In this document: one piece after another, positions 18,249 to 27,639 of the stretch
Position numbering within the stretch: position 1 is the first letter of the stretch
Layout: each line of letters begins with the position of its first letter
NCBI RefSeq assembly: GCF_947495025.1
Contig: NZ_CANLXG010000002.1
Coordinates: 868,001-932,000 of the forward strand
Direction: 5' to 3'
Source of the DNA: an uncultured Roseobacter sp.
GTDB lineage: Bacteria > Pseudomonadota > Alphaproteobacteria > Rhodobacterales > Rhodobacteraceae
DNA length: 64,000 nucleotides
The notes under the pieces: model-generated
Database searches by the model: none
The model's input: the letters and a program-made list of their open reading frames with translations, nothing else
Told to the model about the DNA's origin: nothing
Translations under genes and position numbers: made by a program

Positions 18249-18384
18249 TTGACGATTTTCGCGGTTTTCGGTAGAACACTCTTGTCCGGCCAGTATGGCC
18301 AGAACCAGTTTCAGATACACGCGTGGGTATGGGATCGCGTGGGGTGAAGAGGGGTTCTGGCAAATCGTGTCAGGCCCCTTTTTC
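18249..18384 (+). ncRNA. Candidate small RNA gene
   Basis: In the gap between the DUF2853 terminator and the DUF1761 gene, a promoter-like TTGACG-N17-TAGAAC (18249-18277) precedes a long nested hairpin. GCCAGAACC (18298-18306) pairs with GGTTCTGGC (18353-18361), TTCA with TGAA inside it, and CACGCG (18318-18323) with CGCGTG (18336-18341). A T5 tract follows at about 18380. No ORF with a ribosome site is seen here. It may instead be a 3' element of the convergent gene. Confidence 0.3.
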
Positions 18385-18386
18385 CG

Positions 18387-18782
18387 TTACAGCAGCGTCA
18401 GAACCAGCCCGATCACGGCACAGCCGAACGTGGCATATCCCCCGTCAATCAGTATGAGAGATTTTGGCCGCGCGCCAAAACTGTAGAATGTCGCAATCCA
18501 GGGACTTACCAGAAACAGACCGATTCCCAGCCCGGACAGCAGCCCCTTGCCCGCCGTATCAATCGCGCTCAGCTGGAAAACGTGCCGCATCATACCGGCG
18601 ACCAGAATGGCACCCAGCAGGCTGGTGATATAGGGGATCGGATCGGACCGGTTGGCCGGCGCACCGTTTTCATCCAGCGGCACGCCCGACGCAGCCATCC
18701 ATTTACTGGCGAGCACGGTGTACCAGACGGCACCAAAAGCAAAGCCGGCAACACCGGCTGCGAGAACACTCAGAAACCCCAT
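18387..18782 (-). CDS. DUF1761-type membrane protein
   Basis: 131 residues with four predicted membrane helices: an N-terminal one rich in Gly and Ala (VLAAGVAGFAFGAVWYTVL), then helices around ITSLLGAILVAGMM, LLSGLGIGLFLVSPWIA and FGCAVIGLVLTLL. The pattern resembles DUF1761 proteins, which are small inner-membrane proteins of unknown role. The ATG at 18782 was chosen for its GGGAG site at 7-bp spacing; a longer in-frame start lacks one. Confidence 0.75.
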   Translation of the reverse strand: MGFLSVLAAGVAGFAFGAVWYTVLASKWMAASGVPLDENGAPANRSDPIPYITSLLGAILVAGMMRHVFQLSAIDTAGKGLLSGLGIGLFLVSPWIATFYSFGARPKSLILIDGGYATFGCAVIGLVLTLL

Positions 18783-18839
18783 GGGTTTACTCCCTGTAGT
18801 CTGCAATGCCCGTATGGTGCCTTGAAACGCGACGCTGGC

Positions 18840-19259
18840 CTAGTCTGAAATGCCCGCAAGACCACAGATCACCTGCCATTCGTCAGCTGTCACCGGCTGA
18901 ACTGACAGGCGCGAGTTTCGTACCAGCACCATATCTGCCAGGGATGGCTCCTGTTTGATACGCTCCAGCGTCACAGGTGTTTCGACCGCGCGAATGGCTT
19001 TGATATCAACGCATTCCCAGCGATCATCGTCCGTTGTACTGTCGGGATGTGCCTCGGCGATAACCTCGACAATACCGACCACGGCTTTTTCTTTCTGTGA
19101 GTGATAGAAGAGACCCCGATCGCCGATTTTCATTTCGCGCATAAAATTGCGGGCCTGATAATTCCGCACGCCATCCCATTCTTCGCCGGTATCGCCTTTT
19201 GCAACCTGATCGTCCCAGCTCCAGGTCGAGGGTTCGGACTTGAAAAGCCAGTACGCCAT
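18840..19259 (-). CDS. EVE domain protein
   Basis: 139-residue single-domain protein of the EVE/PUA-like fold, beginning AYWLFKSEPSTWSWDDQ and containing WDGVRNYQARNFMREMKIGD and GLFYHSQKEKAVVGI. EVE domains bind modified bases in DNA or RNA; the bacterial stand-alone versions are little studied. The start ATG shares its A with the stop TGA of the upstream YCII gene. It is the last gene of the tsaD-gpsA-YCII-EVE run, a setting with tRNA-modification links. Confidence 0.9.
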   Translation of the reverse strand: MAYWLFKSEPSTWSWDDQVAKGDTGEEWDGVRNYQARNFMREMKIGDRGLFYHSQKEKAVVGIVEVIAEAHPDSTTDDDRWECVDIKAIRAVETPVTLERIKQEPSLADMVLVRNSRLSVQPVTADEWQVICGLAGISD

Positions 19260-19531
19260 CAGCCGATCACCCGGTTCCATGGGATGAGTTCCACCTTCTC
19301 GAAAAGGCCCGCGCGGGCGTAGGGATCGTTTGCGGCCCAGGCCTGTGCTTCGGCCATATCAGCAACCTCCAGTACAATCAGCGAACCGCACATCTGGCCC
19401 GCGTCATCCAGAAGAGGCCCAGCCTGTTGCACGGCGGTCCCGGATTTCAGGTATTCGACGTGCAGTGGCCGGTTTTCCTGCCGAACGGGCAGGGCGCCGG
19501 GTTTATCGCGGGCAATCAGGGCAATCAGCAT
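19259..19531 (-). CDS. YCII/YciI-like protein
   Basis: 90-residue ferredoxin-like-fold protein of the YCII family ([41 protein letters not shown]). The conserved His of HVEYL and the NDPY turn match the family. The molecular role of most members is unknown. It overlaps gpsA by 7 bp and the EVE gene by 1 bp, so all are co-expressed. Confidence 0.88.
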   Translation of the reverse strand: MLIALIARDKPGALPVRQENRPLHVEYLKSGTAVQQAGPLLDDAGQMCGSLIVLEVADMAEAQAWAANDPYARAGLFEKVELIPWNRVIG

Positions 19532-20493
19532 ATCTCTTCCTTCAGGCTGCGTGACAAAAGGCCGGACATCGCTTGTGCCACATCAAGCCGTTTTTCCACA
19601 AGGCCCGCCACCGCAGATGTGATCGGCATATCCAGACCCTGGGCTTCTGCAGTGGCCTGCATCGCAAGCGCGGTTGCGGCACCTTCGACGGTGGTTTCCG
19701 GATCAAATTCCGCGTTTTGTCCGAGCGACAGCCCAAACCGGTAGTTTCGTGATTGCTCCGACGTACAGGTCAGAACCAGATCTCCGAAACCGGACAGCCC
19801 GCTGAGTGTCGCAGGGTCAGCGCCCCGCAAAGCGGCGAGCCTTGCCATCTCCGCGTTCCCGCGGGTCATCAGAGCAGCCCGGGCGCTTTCCCCCAGTCCG
19901 GCGCCCATCGCTGCGCCGCAGGCAATTGCCACCACGTTCTTGAGCGCCCCACCCAGCGCGGCACCAGTCACATCAGACGACCGGTAGAGCCTCAGCGTTG
20001 CCGTGGAAAGATCCGATTGCAGCGACTCTGCAGTCTCTGAATCGCCACAGGCGAGCGTCATCGCGGTGGGCAGGCCCGCTGCAATATCCCGCGCAAACCC
20101 GGGACCGGTCAGAACGGCAGCAGTTGCGTCAGGTACCAGTGCACCAATGATTTCATGCGGACTGAGTCCGGTGCCCCGTTCGATACCCTTACAGCATGCG
20201 ACCAGTGTCTTGCCCCGCAGTCGACCCTCGCAGGACGTCAGAAACCCGCGCAGCTGTTGCAGCGGAACGGCGAGCAACAGTGTCCCGGGCAGCGCCGCCT
20301 GATCGAGGGATTGCGTAACGGTCAGAGTCTGCGGGAACGGAAAATCACCAAGCCGGCGTCGGTTACATCTGTCATCGCGCATCTGTGTGGCGTGCCGGGC
20401 GTCTCTGGCCCAGAGCGTGACATGTGTTTTTGTTGCGAGTGAAAGTGCCAGTGCCGTGCCAAAGGCCCCTGATCCAAGCACCGATACGGTCAC
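19525..20493 (-). CDS. gpsA: Glycerol-3-phosphate dehydrogenase [NAD(P)+]
   Basis: Cytosolic enzyme that reduces dihydroxyacetone phosphate to sn-glycerol-3-phosphate, the backbone precursor of phospholipids. 322 residues. The N-terminal Rossmann motif is [10 protein letters not shown], the [10 protein letters not shown] segment contains the family lysine, and [12 protein letters not shown] carries the catalytic lysine region. The start overlaps the tsaD stop by 4 bp. The gene pairing tsaD-gpsA is common in alphaproteobacteria. Confidence 0.96.
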   Translation of the reverse strand: MTVSVLGSGAFGTALALSLATKTHVTLWARDARHATQMRDDRCNRRRLGDFPFPQTLTVTQSLDQAALPGTLLLAVPLQQLRGFLTSCEGRLRGKTLVACCKGIERGTGLSPHEIIGALVPDATAAVLTGPGFARDIAAGLPTAMTLACGDSETAESLQSDLSTATLRLYRSSDVTGAALGGALKNVVAIACGAAMGAGLGESARAALMTRGNAEMARLAALRGADPATLSGLSGFGDLVLTCTSEQSRNYRFGLSLGQNAEFDPETTVEGAATALAMQATAEAQGLDMPITSAVAGLVEKRLDVAQAMSGLLSRSLKEEIC

Positions 20494-21587
20494 GCCTTAG
20501 CGCCTTTCTTCCCACTGCCGAGCATGGCCGGCCGGGACTGATCCAGGGGCCAGCGGGGCCGGGCGGCGAGAGTCATGCCGGCGGGTGCTGAAATGTCCAT
20601 CTGTTCCAGTGCCGCATAGCCGATCATTGCGGCATTGTCGGTGCATAATGCCAGAGGCGGAGCAACGAAGTCTGTTTTGAACCCGCTTGCAACAGTCTCT
20701 AATACGGTGCGAATGGCCTGATTTGCCGCAACGCCCCCGGCGACACAGAGGGCTGTCGGCACAGCGTCCTGTTGAATACACATCTGCATCGCCCGTCTGG
20801 TTTTTACGGCCAGCACGTCCGTGACCGATGCCTGAAACCCGGCGCAGAGATCAGCGACATCAACCTGCGTCAGACCGCCCTTTTCTGCGACTACGGCGTC
20901 CCGGGCGCGCAGGACTGCGGTTTTGAGACCGGAGAAGGAGAGATCGCATCCGTCACGGTCGAGCAGCGGGCGGGGCAGGCGGAACCGGTCAGAGGCACCG
21001 CTCTGCGCGCTGCGTTCCACTGCCGGGCCGCCGGGTTGTTCAAGTCCCAGAAGCCTGGCGATCTTGTCAAATGCCTCACCCGGCGCGTCATCTATGGTGC
21101 CGCCCAGGCGTTCAAACTGGTCCGGACCGCGCACCAGCAGAAACTGACAATGCCCGCCAGAGACAAGAAGCATCAGGTAAGGATAGGCGGTTGCGTCTGT
21201 CAGGCGCGGTGTCAGAGCATGGCCGGCCAGATGATTAACGCCGTACAGTGGTTTGCCTGTCGCCATGGCAAGGCCCTTGGCACACATCACCCCAGACACG
21301 ACGCCACCAATCAGACCCGGACCAGCGGTCACGGCAAAAGCGTCGATTTCGCTGATGGTCATGCCCGCCGTATCCATCGCTTCTTCGGCACAGAGATCGA
21401 GCGCTTCGGCGTGCGCGCGTGCCGCAATTTCGGGCACGACACCGCCATAGGCCGCGTGCAGATCGGTCTGCCCGCGTACAACAGAAGCCAGAATGCTGGT
21501 TCTGCCATCAGCACCCCGGCGCAGGATTGCGGCGGCGGTATCATCGCAGCTGCTTTCGATGGCAAGAACAGTGCAGGCGGTGGTCAA
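20490..21587 (-). CDS. tsaD: tRNA N6-threonylcarbamoyladenosine transferase TsaD
   Basis: Catalytic subunit that transfers the threonylcarbamoyl group to A37 of tRNA with TsaB and TsaE. 365 residues, ASKHA fold. Family signatures are [11 protein letters not shown] at the N-terminus, the metal-binding histidines in NHLAGH, LVSGGHC, the phosphate loop [13 protein letters not shown] and CVAGGVAAN. It heads the tsaD-gpsA-YCII-EVE operon and is divergent from hemD, with about 60 bp in between. Confidence 0.97.
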   Translation of the reverse strand: MTTACTVLAIESSCDDTAAAILRRGADGRTSILASVVRGQTDLHAAYGGVVPEIAARAHAEALDLCAEEAMDTAGMTISEIDAFAVTAGPGLIGGVVSGVMCAKGLAMATGKPLYGVNHLAGHALTPRLTDATAYPYLMLLVSGGHCQFLLVRGPDQFERLGGTIDDAPGEAFDKIARLLGLEQPGGPAVERSAQSGASDRFRLPRPLLDRDGCDLSFSGLKTAVLRARDAVVAEKGGLTQVDVADLCAGFQASVTDVLAVKTRRAMQMCIQQDAVPTALCVAGGVAANQAIRTVLETVASGFKTDFVAPPLALCTDNAAMIGYAALEQMDISAPAGMTLAARPRWPLDQSRPAMLGSGKKGAKA

Positions 21588-21647
21588 AGCGGGTGTCCCG
21601 TTGCATGATCAATGGGCTGCAGGTAACACCGGCAGAAGGGTTAAACA

Positions 21648-22370
21648 ATGGTGGGGAATATGCAGCAACCCCTGATACCAATGATCGTGACGCGGCCCGC
21701 CGCAGCTGGAGAGGCCTTCGTCCGGCGTCTTCCTGAGCCGCTGAGGCAAAAGCTGGAAATCATTGAAAGTCCGCTTCTTTCCATCGTCCCGGTAACGCCC
21801 GGGGCAGGGTCCGACAGATGCGAGGGGGCGGTTTTTACCTCGTCAAATGGTGTACGCTATGCACCGGACGCGCGCGGGCGAAAGGCCTGGTGTGTTGGTG
21901 GCGCAACCACAGAGACCGCGAGGCAGGCGGGATGGGACGCAGTTGAGGCAGGCGCTGATTCCGCGGCTTTGACAGAAACACTGATATCACTGCGGCCAGC
22001 CCTCAGGCTTGCGCATTTCAGCGGTGTGCACACCCGCGGCAGGGTGGCCGACAGGCTCTCTGACGCCGGCTTCACGATTGAGCGGATTGCTGTATATGAC
22101 CAGCCGCTTTTGCCGCTGACCCAGGCGGCGCGTGCTGCGGTCAGCGGTGAAAGACAGGTCATTGTGCCGCTGTTTTCCCCCCGTACGGCTGCGTGGTTCA
22201 CCAAAGAGTGCCCAGCACCGCAGAATGTCATCGCCGTCTTTCTGAGTGCGGCTGTTGCGCGCGCCACTGGACAAGCCCCTTTTGCGCAACAGGTTATATC
22301 CGCGTGGCCCGATGCGCAGTCTGTGGTCACCTGTATAGAAAACCTGACAGTCAACGCCCGTCCGGGTTGA
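21648..22370 (+). CDS. hemD: Uroporphyrinogen-III synthase
   Basis: Cyclises hydroxymethylbilane to uroporphyrinogen III in the tetrapyrrole pathway for haem, bacteriochlorophyll and cobalamin. 240 residues with the HemD pattern: IVTRPAAAGEAFVRRL at the start, FTSSNGVRYAP, HTRGRVADRLSDAGF and PLFSPRTAAWFT. HemD is poorly conserved, so the call leans on these segments and on the downstream Mic60/HemY-like pair. The ATG at 21648 has AAGGG upstream; an ATG at 21660 is also possible. Confidence 0.88.
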   Translation: MVGNMQQPLIPMIVTRPAAAGEAFVRRLPEPLRQKLEIIESPLLSIVPVTPGAGSDRCEGAVFTSSNGVRYAPDARGRKAWCVGGATTETARQAGWDAVEAGADSAALTETLISLRPALRLAHFSGVHTRGRVADRLSDAGFTIERIAVYDQPLLPLTQAARAAVSGERQVIVPLFSPRTAAWFTKECPAPQNVIAVFLSAAVARATGQAPFAQQVISAWPDAQSVVTCIENLTVNARPG

Positions 22371-22442
22371 GGGTGAAGTGGCTGCGGAGTATGCTTTCCT
22401 GACACCGCCTGCCAGCGGAGAATCGAATTAGGGGTGGAGACT

Positions 22443-23834
22443 TTGGCAAAATCACGCAAATCGGGCGCCAGAACCGGACAGAACAAGGAACCCGCCGGCA
22501 CAGCTTCTGACAAGGCCATCGAAGAGCAGGTGGCTGACAAAGTTATCCCGGAACAGGATGTGTTTCCGGACCCTGAAACGACAGACAAGGATGCGCCGGA
22601 AACCCCCGAACACACGGTATCTGACGATATACCCGATCAGGAAGTTGAGCGGACTGAAGAGACCGGCGACATCGTAAAGGCCGAAGAAGCTGCAGATACT
22701 GACCAGCAACAGGATTCAGAGACTGAAACAGTGGAATCAGACACTGATCAGGACGACAGTAACGTCATTGACGGGACTGCTGAGACAGTTGACGAGGTCG
22801 AAGAGACTCCCCGCGAAGAGCCTGTACCTGCTGAGACCCCTGCCGAAGAAGTTGTTGTGCGCGGTAATATGTGGCCGGCTGTTTTTGGCGGTGTCATCGC
22901 GGCAATGCTCGGGTTTATCGCCGGAAGAGGAGACCAGATTGATCAGTGGCTGCCGGCATCGATGCAGCGCGGATCCGTGGATCTGAGTATCCTCGAAACG
23001 CTGGAAACCCAGGCCGCTGGACTGGTGGAAGTTACGCAGGCGCAGTCCGACCGGCTGGCTGCGCTGGAATCGCAGCCGGCACCGGTTTTGGAAGTGCCAG
23101 AGGAGCTTGCTGCTGCCACAGAAGGTCTGACCGAAACTGTGGCGGTTGTTTCTGCAGAGCTTCAGGCGCTGGCAGAGCGGCTTGATGCTCTCGAGGCGCG
23201 ACCGGTCGAGACGGCACCGGAGGGCGCAAGTGCTGCTGACGTTGCTGCTCTTCAGCAGGCGCTTGATGCTCAGAAAGCAGAAATAGAAGCGCTCAGTACG
23301 ATTGCAGAAGAAGCAGAAGCCGCCGCCCGCAGTGAGGCGGCCCGCATTCTGGCACGTGCCGCACTCACGCGTGTTGTCACGGCCGTCGACAGCGGTGAGA
23401 CTTTCGAGCCCGCCATAGATGATCTGGAAGAGGTTGCGCCCGTTGATGTGCCGGATGCGCTCAGAACCGCGGCGGCAGAAGGCGTGCCAACCATGGCAAC
23501 ACTCCGCGAGACATTTCCCGATGCCGCGCGCGACGCTCTGGCCGCGGCACGGTCTGACGTACCCGAAAGCGAAGTTCAGGGTATTGGCGCATTCCTGCGC
23601 CGGCAGCTGAGTGCCAGATCGGTCACGCCCCGCGAGGGATCAGATCCGGATGCGATCCTGTCCCGCGCTGAGGCAGCGATAAGACAGGGTGATCTGGCAA
23701 CAGCTCTGTCTGAAATGGAAGCTTTGCCCGAACCGGCGCGTGCTGCGATGCAGGGGTGGCTGAGTTCGGCCGAGGCACGGCGTGCGGCGCAGGATGCCGC
23801 AAACACGCTGTCTGACAGCCTGCAAAGTAACTGA
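22443..23834 (+). CDS. Mic60/mitofilin-like membrane protein (COG4223 type)
   Basis: An acidic, low-complexity, Glu/Asp/Thr-rich N-terminal region of about 140 residues precedes one transmembrane helix (MWPAVFGGVIAAMLGFIAG). A long Ala/Glu/Gln-rich coiled coil and a short conserved C-terminal mitofilin-like module, AEAAIRQGDLATALSEMEAL, follow. This is the layout of alphaproteobacterial Mic60 homologues, which shape intracytoplasmic membranes and are encoded next to hem genes. Start is uncertain: TTG at 22443 has AGGGG at 8-bp spacing; an in-frame GTG at 22434 gives three more residues. Confidence 0.82.
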   Translation: MAKSRKSGARTGQNKEPAGTASDKAIEEQVADKVIPEQDVFPDPETTDKDAPETPEHTVSDDIPDQEVERTEETGDIVKAEEAADTDQQQDSETETVESDTDQDDSNVIDGTAETVDEVEETPREEPVPAETPAEEVVVRGNMWPAVFGGVIAAMLGFIAGRGDQIDQWLPASMQRGSVDLSILETLETQAAGLVEVTQAQSDRLAALESQPAPVLEVPEELAAATEGLTETVAVVSAELQALAERLDALEARPVETAPEGASAADVAALQQALDAQKAEIEALSTIAEEAEAAARSEAARILARAALTRVVTAVDSGETFEPAIDDLEEVAPVDVPDALRTAAAEGVPTMATLRETFPDAARDALAAARSDVPESEVQGIGAFLRRQLSARSVTPREGSDPDAILSRAEAAIRQGDLATALSEMEALPEPARAAMQGWLSSAEARRAAQDAANTLSDSLQSN

Positions 23835-23845
23835 GGAAGACGAAT

Positions 23846-25339
23846 ATGTTGTGGTCTCTGATTAAGATAATTCTGTTCGTCGCCGCGGTCGCTGCTCTTG
23901 CGCTGGGCGCTGGTTACCTGCTCGAAAGCGAGGGTGGCGTGCAGGTCACGGTCATGGGCAGTGAGTACACGTTTGGCCCGCTGCAATCTGTGATTGCTGT
24001 TCTGGCCTTTGTCGTTGCGGTCTGGATTCTGCTCAAACTCCTGTCGTTGCTGATGGCGACATGGCGGTTCCTGAACGGCGACGAGACGGCTCTGTCGCGT
24101 TATTTTGACCGTAACCGGGAGCGCAAGGGCTTTGAGGCTTTGTCCGAAGGTCTGATGGCGCTGGCCAGTGGCGAAGGCCGGGTTGCGATGTCCAAAGCGG
24201 CAAAGGCTGACCGATACCTCAATAAACCGGAGCTGACCAATCTGCTGACTGCGCAGGCGGCCGAGATGGCGGGCGACCGGCGCAAGGCGGAAGAGACCTA
24301 CAAAAAGCTCGTCGCAAACAGCGCCACACGTTTTGTGGGTGTGCGCGGGATCATGCGCCAGAGGCTGGAAGACGGAGATACCGACACTGCTCTGGCTCTT
24401 GCTGAAAAAGCATTTGCGATCAAACCAAAACATGAGGAAGTCCAGGACGTCCTGCTGAAGCTCCAGGCTCAGAAAGAAGACTGGGCGGGTGCCCGTCAGA
24501 CACTGAGCGCCAAACTGAAGCACGGCAGTCTGCCGCGGGACGTGCATCGTCGTCGTGATGCAGTTCTGGCCCTGTCCGAGGCAAAGTCGATCCTGTCTGA
24601 CGAAAGCCCGATTGAGATGCGCGAAAAGGCGATTGAAGCCAACAAGCTTTCGCCGGATCTGGTACCGGCGGCTGTCATGGCCGGACGCAGTTATATCGCG
24701 CATGGCAAGCCGAAACTGGCGACGCGTCTGCTGAAAAAGGCCTGGGAGGCGCAACCGCACCCGGATCTTGCCGCAGCCTATGCAGAGATTGAACCCGATG
24801 AGACGCCGCAACAGCGCATCAAACGTTTTACGTTGCTGACCCGGTCCACACTGAATCACGCCGAGACAAAGATGCTGATGGCCGAACTGCATATCGCCAA
24901 CGAGGATTTTCCCGAGGCGCGCCGTGCGCTGGGCGATCTGGCGACAAGCGACCCGACCGCACGGTCTGTGACGCTGATGGCGGCGATTGAGCGGGGCGAG
25001 GGGGCGGACGATTCTGTGGTGCGCGGCTGGCTTGCCCGTGCCGTGACCGTATCGCGGGGGCCGCAGTGGATCTGCGACAACTGCCAGCATATCCATGCCG
25101 AATGGGCGCCCATATGCGAAAACTGCGAGAGCTTCGACACACTGGAGTGGAAGCGCCCGCCCGAGGCAGAGATGGCCATGCCCGGCGGTGTGCAGATGCT
25201 GCCTCTGATCGTTGGCGCGCTGGAAGATAATTCTGCCGCGGACAAAGGTGACGAAGCCACCGGAGAGACAGACGTCGAGGATGTTGAACTGGTGACGGAC
25301 CCGCCCGAAAACGCACCGGACGAAAACGCGAAAGTCTGA
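23846..25339 (+). CDS. HemY-like TPR membrane protein (COG3898 type)
   Basis: 497 residues with two N-terminal transmembrane helices (about residues 3-25 and 45-68) flanking the HemY_N-like segment, then TPR-like helical repeats (about 85-390). This HemY is not protoporphyrinogen oxidase; its role in haem synthesis is unclear. Near residues 410-432 a zinc-ribbon-like CDNC...CENC pair follows the TPR region, and an acidic tail ends the protein. It starts 11 bp after the Mic60-like gene, so hemD, Mic60-like and HemY-like genes form one unit. Confidence 0.85.
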   Translation: MLWSLIKIILFVAAVAALALGAGYLLESEGGVQVTVMGSEYTFGPLQSVIAVLAFVVAVWILLKLLSLLMATWRFLNGDETALSRYFDRNRERKGFEALSEGLMALASGEGRVAMSKAAKADRYLNKPELTNLLTAQAAEMAGDRRKAEETYKKLVANSATRFVGVRGIMRQRLEDGDTDTALALAEKAFAIKPKHEEVQDVLLKLQAQKEDWAGARQTLSAKLKHGSLPRDVHRRRDAVLALSEAKSILSDESPIEMREKAIEANKLSPDLVPAAVMAGRSYIAHGKPKLATRLLKKAWEAQPHPDLAAAYAEIEPDETPQQRIKRFTLLTRSTLNHAETKMLMAELHIANEDFPEARRALGDLATSDPTARSVTLMAAIERGEGADDSVVRGWLARAVTVSRGPQWICDNCQHIHAEWAPICENCESFDTLEWKRPPEAEMAMPGGVQMLPLIVGALEDNSAADKGDEATGETDVEDVELVTDPPENAPDENAKV

Positions 25340-25356
25340 AAGTTACTATCGGGCTC

Positions 25357-25387
25357 TTGACCCTCCAGTGACTGGAACCCTTATGTA
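25357..25387 (+). promoter_or_regulatory. CueR-type copper promoter of copA-cueR
   Basis: A -35 TTGACC (25357-25362) and a -10 TATGTA (25382-25387) are separated by 19 bp, the over-long spacer that MerR-family activators need. The spacer holds the dyad CCAG-TGA-CTGG, as expected for a CueR operator. It lies 30 bp upstream of the copper ATPase gene, which is followed by cueR itself. Confidence 0.8.
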
Positions 25388-25416
25388 GGATACATCAGCT
25401 CCTGCAAGGTCATTCC

Positions 25417-27639
25417 ATGTCCCGGACAGTTACGCTTTCAATCGAGAAAATGAACTGCGCCTCCTGTGTGGGGCGCGTGGACCGGGCGTTGTCGGCGGTA
25501 AGCGGGGTACGCGATGTGTCCGTCAATCTCGCCACGGACACTGCAACAGTGATCGGAGACATGACGGCCGGCGCGCTGATCCGTGCAGCAGATGATGCGG
25601 GCTATCCGGCAAAGCAGGCAGGTCCGGACACGTCGGAGCAGGACGCAAAACGTGATGCCGAAACGCAGAGCCTGCAGCGCCGGACGCTGCTGGCTGCCCT
25701 GCTGACCGCACCGGTATTTCTTCTGGCAATGGGCAGCCATGTATTCCCGGGTCTTGGGCGCATGATCGGGCAGGACGTAAATCATTTTGTTCAGGCTGTG
25801 CTGACAACTCTGGTGCTGGCAGGTCCGGGGCGCCATTTTTACACGGACGGACTGTCGGCTCTCTGGAAACGCGCGCCTGATATGAACAGTCTGGTGGCAA
25901 TCGGCACACTGGCCGCATGGGCATATTCGTCACTGCTGATGATTGCCCCGGGGCTTTTCCCGCCGGGCGCGCATGGAGTATATTTCGAGGCAGCAGCGGT
26001 CATCGTGACGCTGATCCTCACGGGTCGCTGGCTGGAAGCGCGGGCGCGTGGCAGGACCGGTGCCGCGATCCGGGCACTTGCCGGTCTGCGCCCGACATCT
26101 GCACAGGTTGAACGGAACGGCGTTCGCCGTGACATCGCGCTGGAAGAGATTGTGCCGGGTGACCGGATTATCCTTCGCCCGGGTGAAAAAGTGCCGGTTG
26201 ATGGTGTGATCGTTGAAGGCAGTACCTTCGCGGATGAATCAATGATCACAGGAGAGCCGCTGCCCGCTGACAAAGCTACCGGCGACACAATGACAGCGGG
26301 CACCGTCAATGGCTCCGGCAGTGTTGTTCTGGAGACCACAGGTGTTGGAGAGGACACGGTACTTGCCGGGATCATCCGTATGGTTCAGGCAGCTCAGGGC
26401 GCAAAACTGCCCGTACAGGCTCTGGTTGACCGCATCACTCTGTGGTTTGTTCCGGCGGTTCTGGCCGTTGCGGTTGTTACCGTATTTGCCTGGGTTCTGC
26501 TGGGGCCGGCGCCTGTGGTTTCCTATGCGCTGGTGGCCGGGGTGTCTGTGCTCATCATCGCGTGCCCCTGCGCCATGGGGCTTGCCACGCCCACCTCCAT
26601 TATGGTGGCTGTCGGGCGGGCGGCTGAACTGGGCGTACTGTTTCGCAAGGGCGACGCGCTTCAGCGTCTGGCGGCTGTTGATACGGTTGTTTTTGACAAA
26701 ACCGGTACGCTGACCGAGGGCCGGCCGGAAATGAAGTCCATCGCACCGGCCGCAGGGTGTACAAAAGAAGACGCCCTGCGCCTGATCGCAGCGATGGAGG
26801 CGCGATCCGAACATCCTCTGGCCCGCGCCGTACTGGAGGCAGCCCGGGATGCCGGTGTGGTCTGGCCGGATGCAACGGAGGTTTCGGCAGACGATGGTAT
26901 GGGAATCTCAGGAGTGGTCGCGGGCCGTCACCTGCGGATCGGCTCGGACCGGATGATGAAGAGTGCAGGCATTGACATCAGCCAGTTTGACACAGCACGC
27001 ACCGCCTGCGAGGCACAGGGCCAGACGGTTTTCTTTGCAGCAGCAGACAACACACCTCTTGCGATGCTGGCGGTGGCTGACCGCATCAGACCCTCTGCTG
27101 CTGACCTGACCGCTGATCTGCAGCGGCGGGGTGTCCGGATGGTGATGATCACCGGCGACACAGAAGCAGCAGCGCGCGTGATTGCCGATGAGATCGGTAT
27201 CATAGAGGTTGTCGCACGCGTCCTGCCTGCAGAGAAATCTCAGGCCGTCGAACGGATGCGGGCAGAGGGGGGCACACTCGCTTTTGTCGGAGACGGCATC
27301 AACGACGCACCGGCACTTGCGGCGTCGGATGTAGGCATCGCCATCGGTACCGGCACAGATGTCGCGATCGAAGCGGCAGATGTGGTGCTCATGTCCGGTA
27401 ATCCCGCCGGGGTCGCACGGGCTATTGCCGTCTCTGACAGTGCTATGCGCAATATCCGCCAGAACCTCTTCTGGGCCTTCGGATACAATGTGGCACTGAT
27501 CCCAGTGGCGGCGGGTGTATTTTTCAGCGTAACCGGCTGGATGCTGTCACCGATGCTGGCGGCGGGGGCGATGGCACTGTCGAGCGTATTCGTTGTGTCC
27601 AATGCGCTGCGTCTGCGCCGGATGACAGGAGAGCTCTGA
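25417..27639 (+). CDS. copA: Copper-exporting P1B-type ATPase
   Basis: Inner-membrane Cu(I) efflux ATPase of 740 residues. It has one N-terminal HMA domain with CASC (Cys14, Cys17), the membrane metal site IIACPCAMG near residue 383, the phosphorylation motif DKTGTLTEG near 427, the HP motif SEHPLARA, and GDGINDAPALA. The last helices show YNVALIP and the MLSPMLAAGAMALSSVFVV pattern of copper-specific pumps. It is controlled by the 19-bp-spacer promoter upstream and overlaps cueR by 1 bp. Confidence 0.95.
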   Translation: MSRTVTLSIEKMNCASCVGRVDRALSAVSGVRDVSVNLATDTATVIGDMTAGALIRAADDAGYPAKQAGPDTSEQDAKRDAETQSLQRRTLLAALLTAPVFLLAMGSHVFPGLGRMIGQDVNHFVQAVLTTLVLAGPGRHFYTDGLSALWKRAPDMNSLVAIGTLAAWAYSSLLMIAPGLFPPGAHGVYFEAAAVIVTLILTGRWLEARARGRTGAAIRALAGLRPTSAQVERNGVRRDIALEEIVPGDRIILRPGEKVPVDGVIVEGSTFADESMITGEPLPADKATGDTMTAGTVNGSGSVVLETTGVGEDTVLAGIIRMVQAAQGAKLPVQALVDRITLWFVPAVLAVAVVTVFAWVLLGPAPVVSYALVAGVSVLIIACPCAMGLATPTSIMVAVGRAAELGVLFRKGDALQRLAAVDTVVFDKTGTLTEGRPEMKSIAPAAGCTKEDALRLIAAMEARSEHPLARAVLEAARDAGVVWPDATEVSADDGMGISGVVAGRHLRIGSDRMMKSAGIDISQFDTARTACEAQGQTVFFAAADNTPLAMLAVADRIRPSAADLTADLQRRGVRMVMITGDTEAAARVIADEIGIIEVVARVLPAEKSQAVERMRAEGGTLAFVGDGINDAPALAASDVGIAIGTGTDVAIEAADVVLMSGNPAGVARAIAVSDSAMRNIRQNLFWAFGYNVALIPVAAGVFFSVTGWMLSPMLAAGAMALSSVFVVSNALRLRRMTGEL

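Noticed and set aside
23576..25096. 506-residue minus-strand frame across the HemY-like gene
   Set aside because: It lacks recognisable domains and opposes an intact, well-supported gene.
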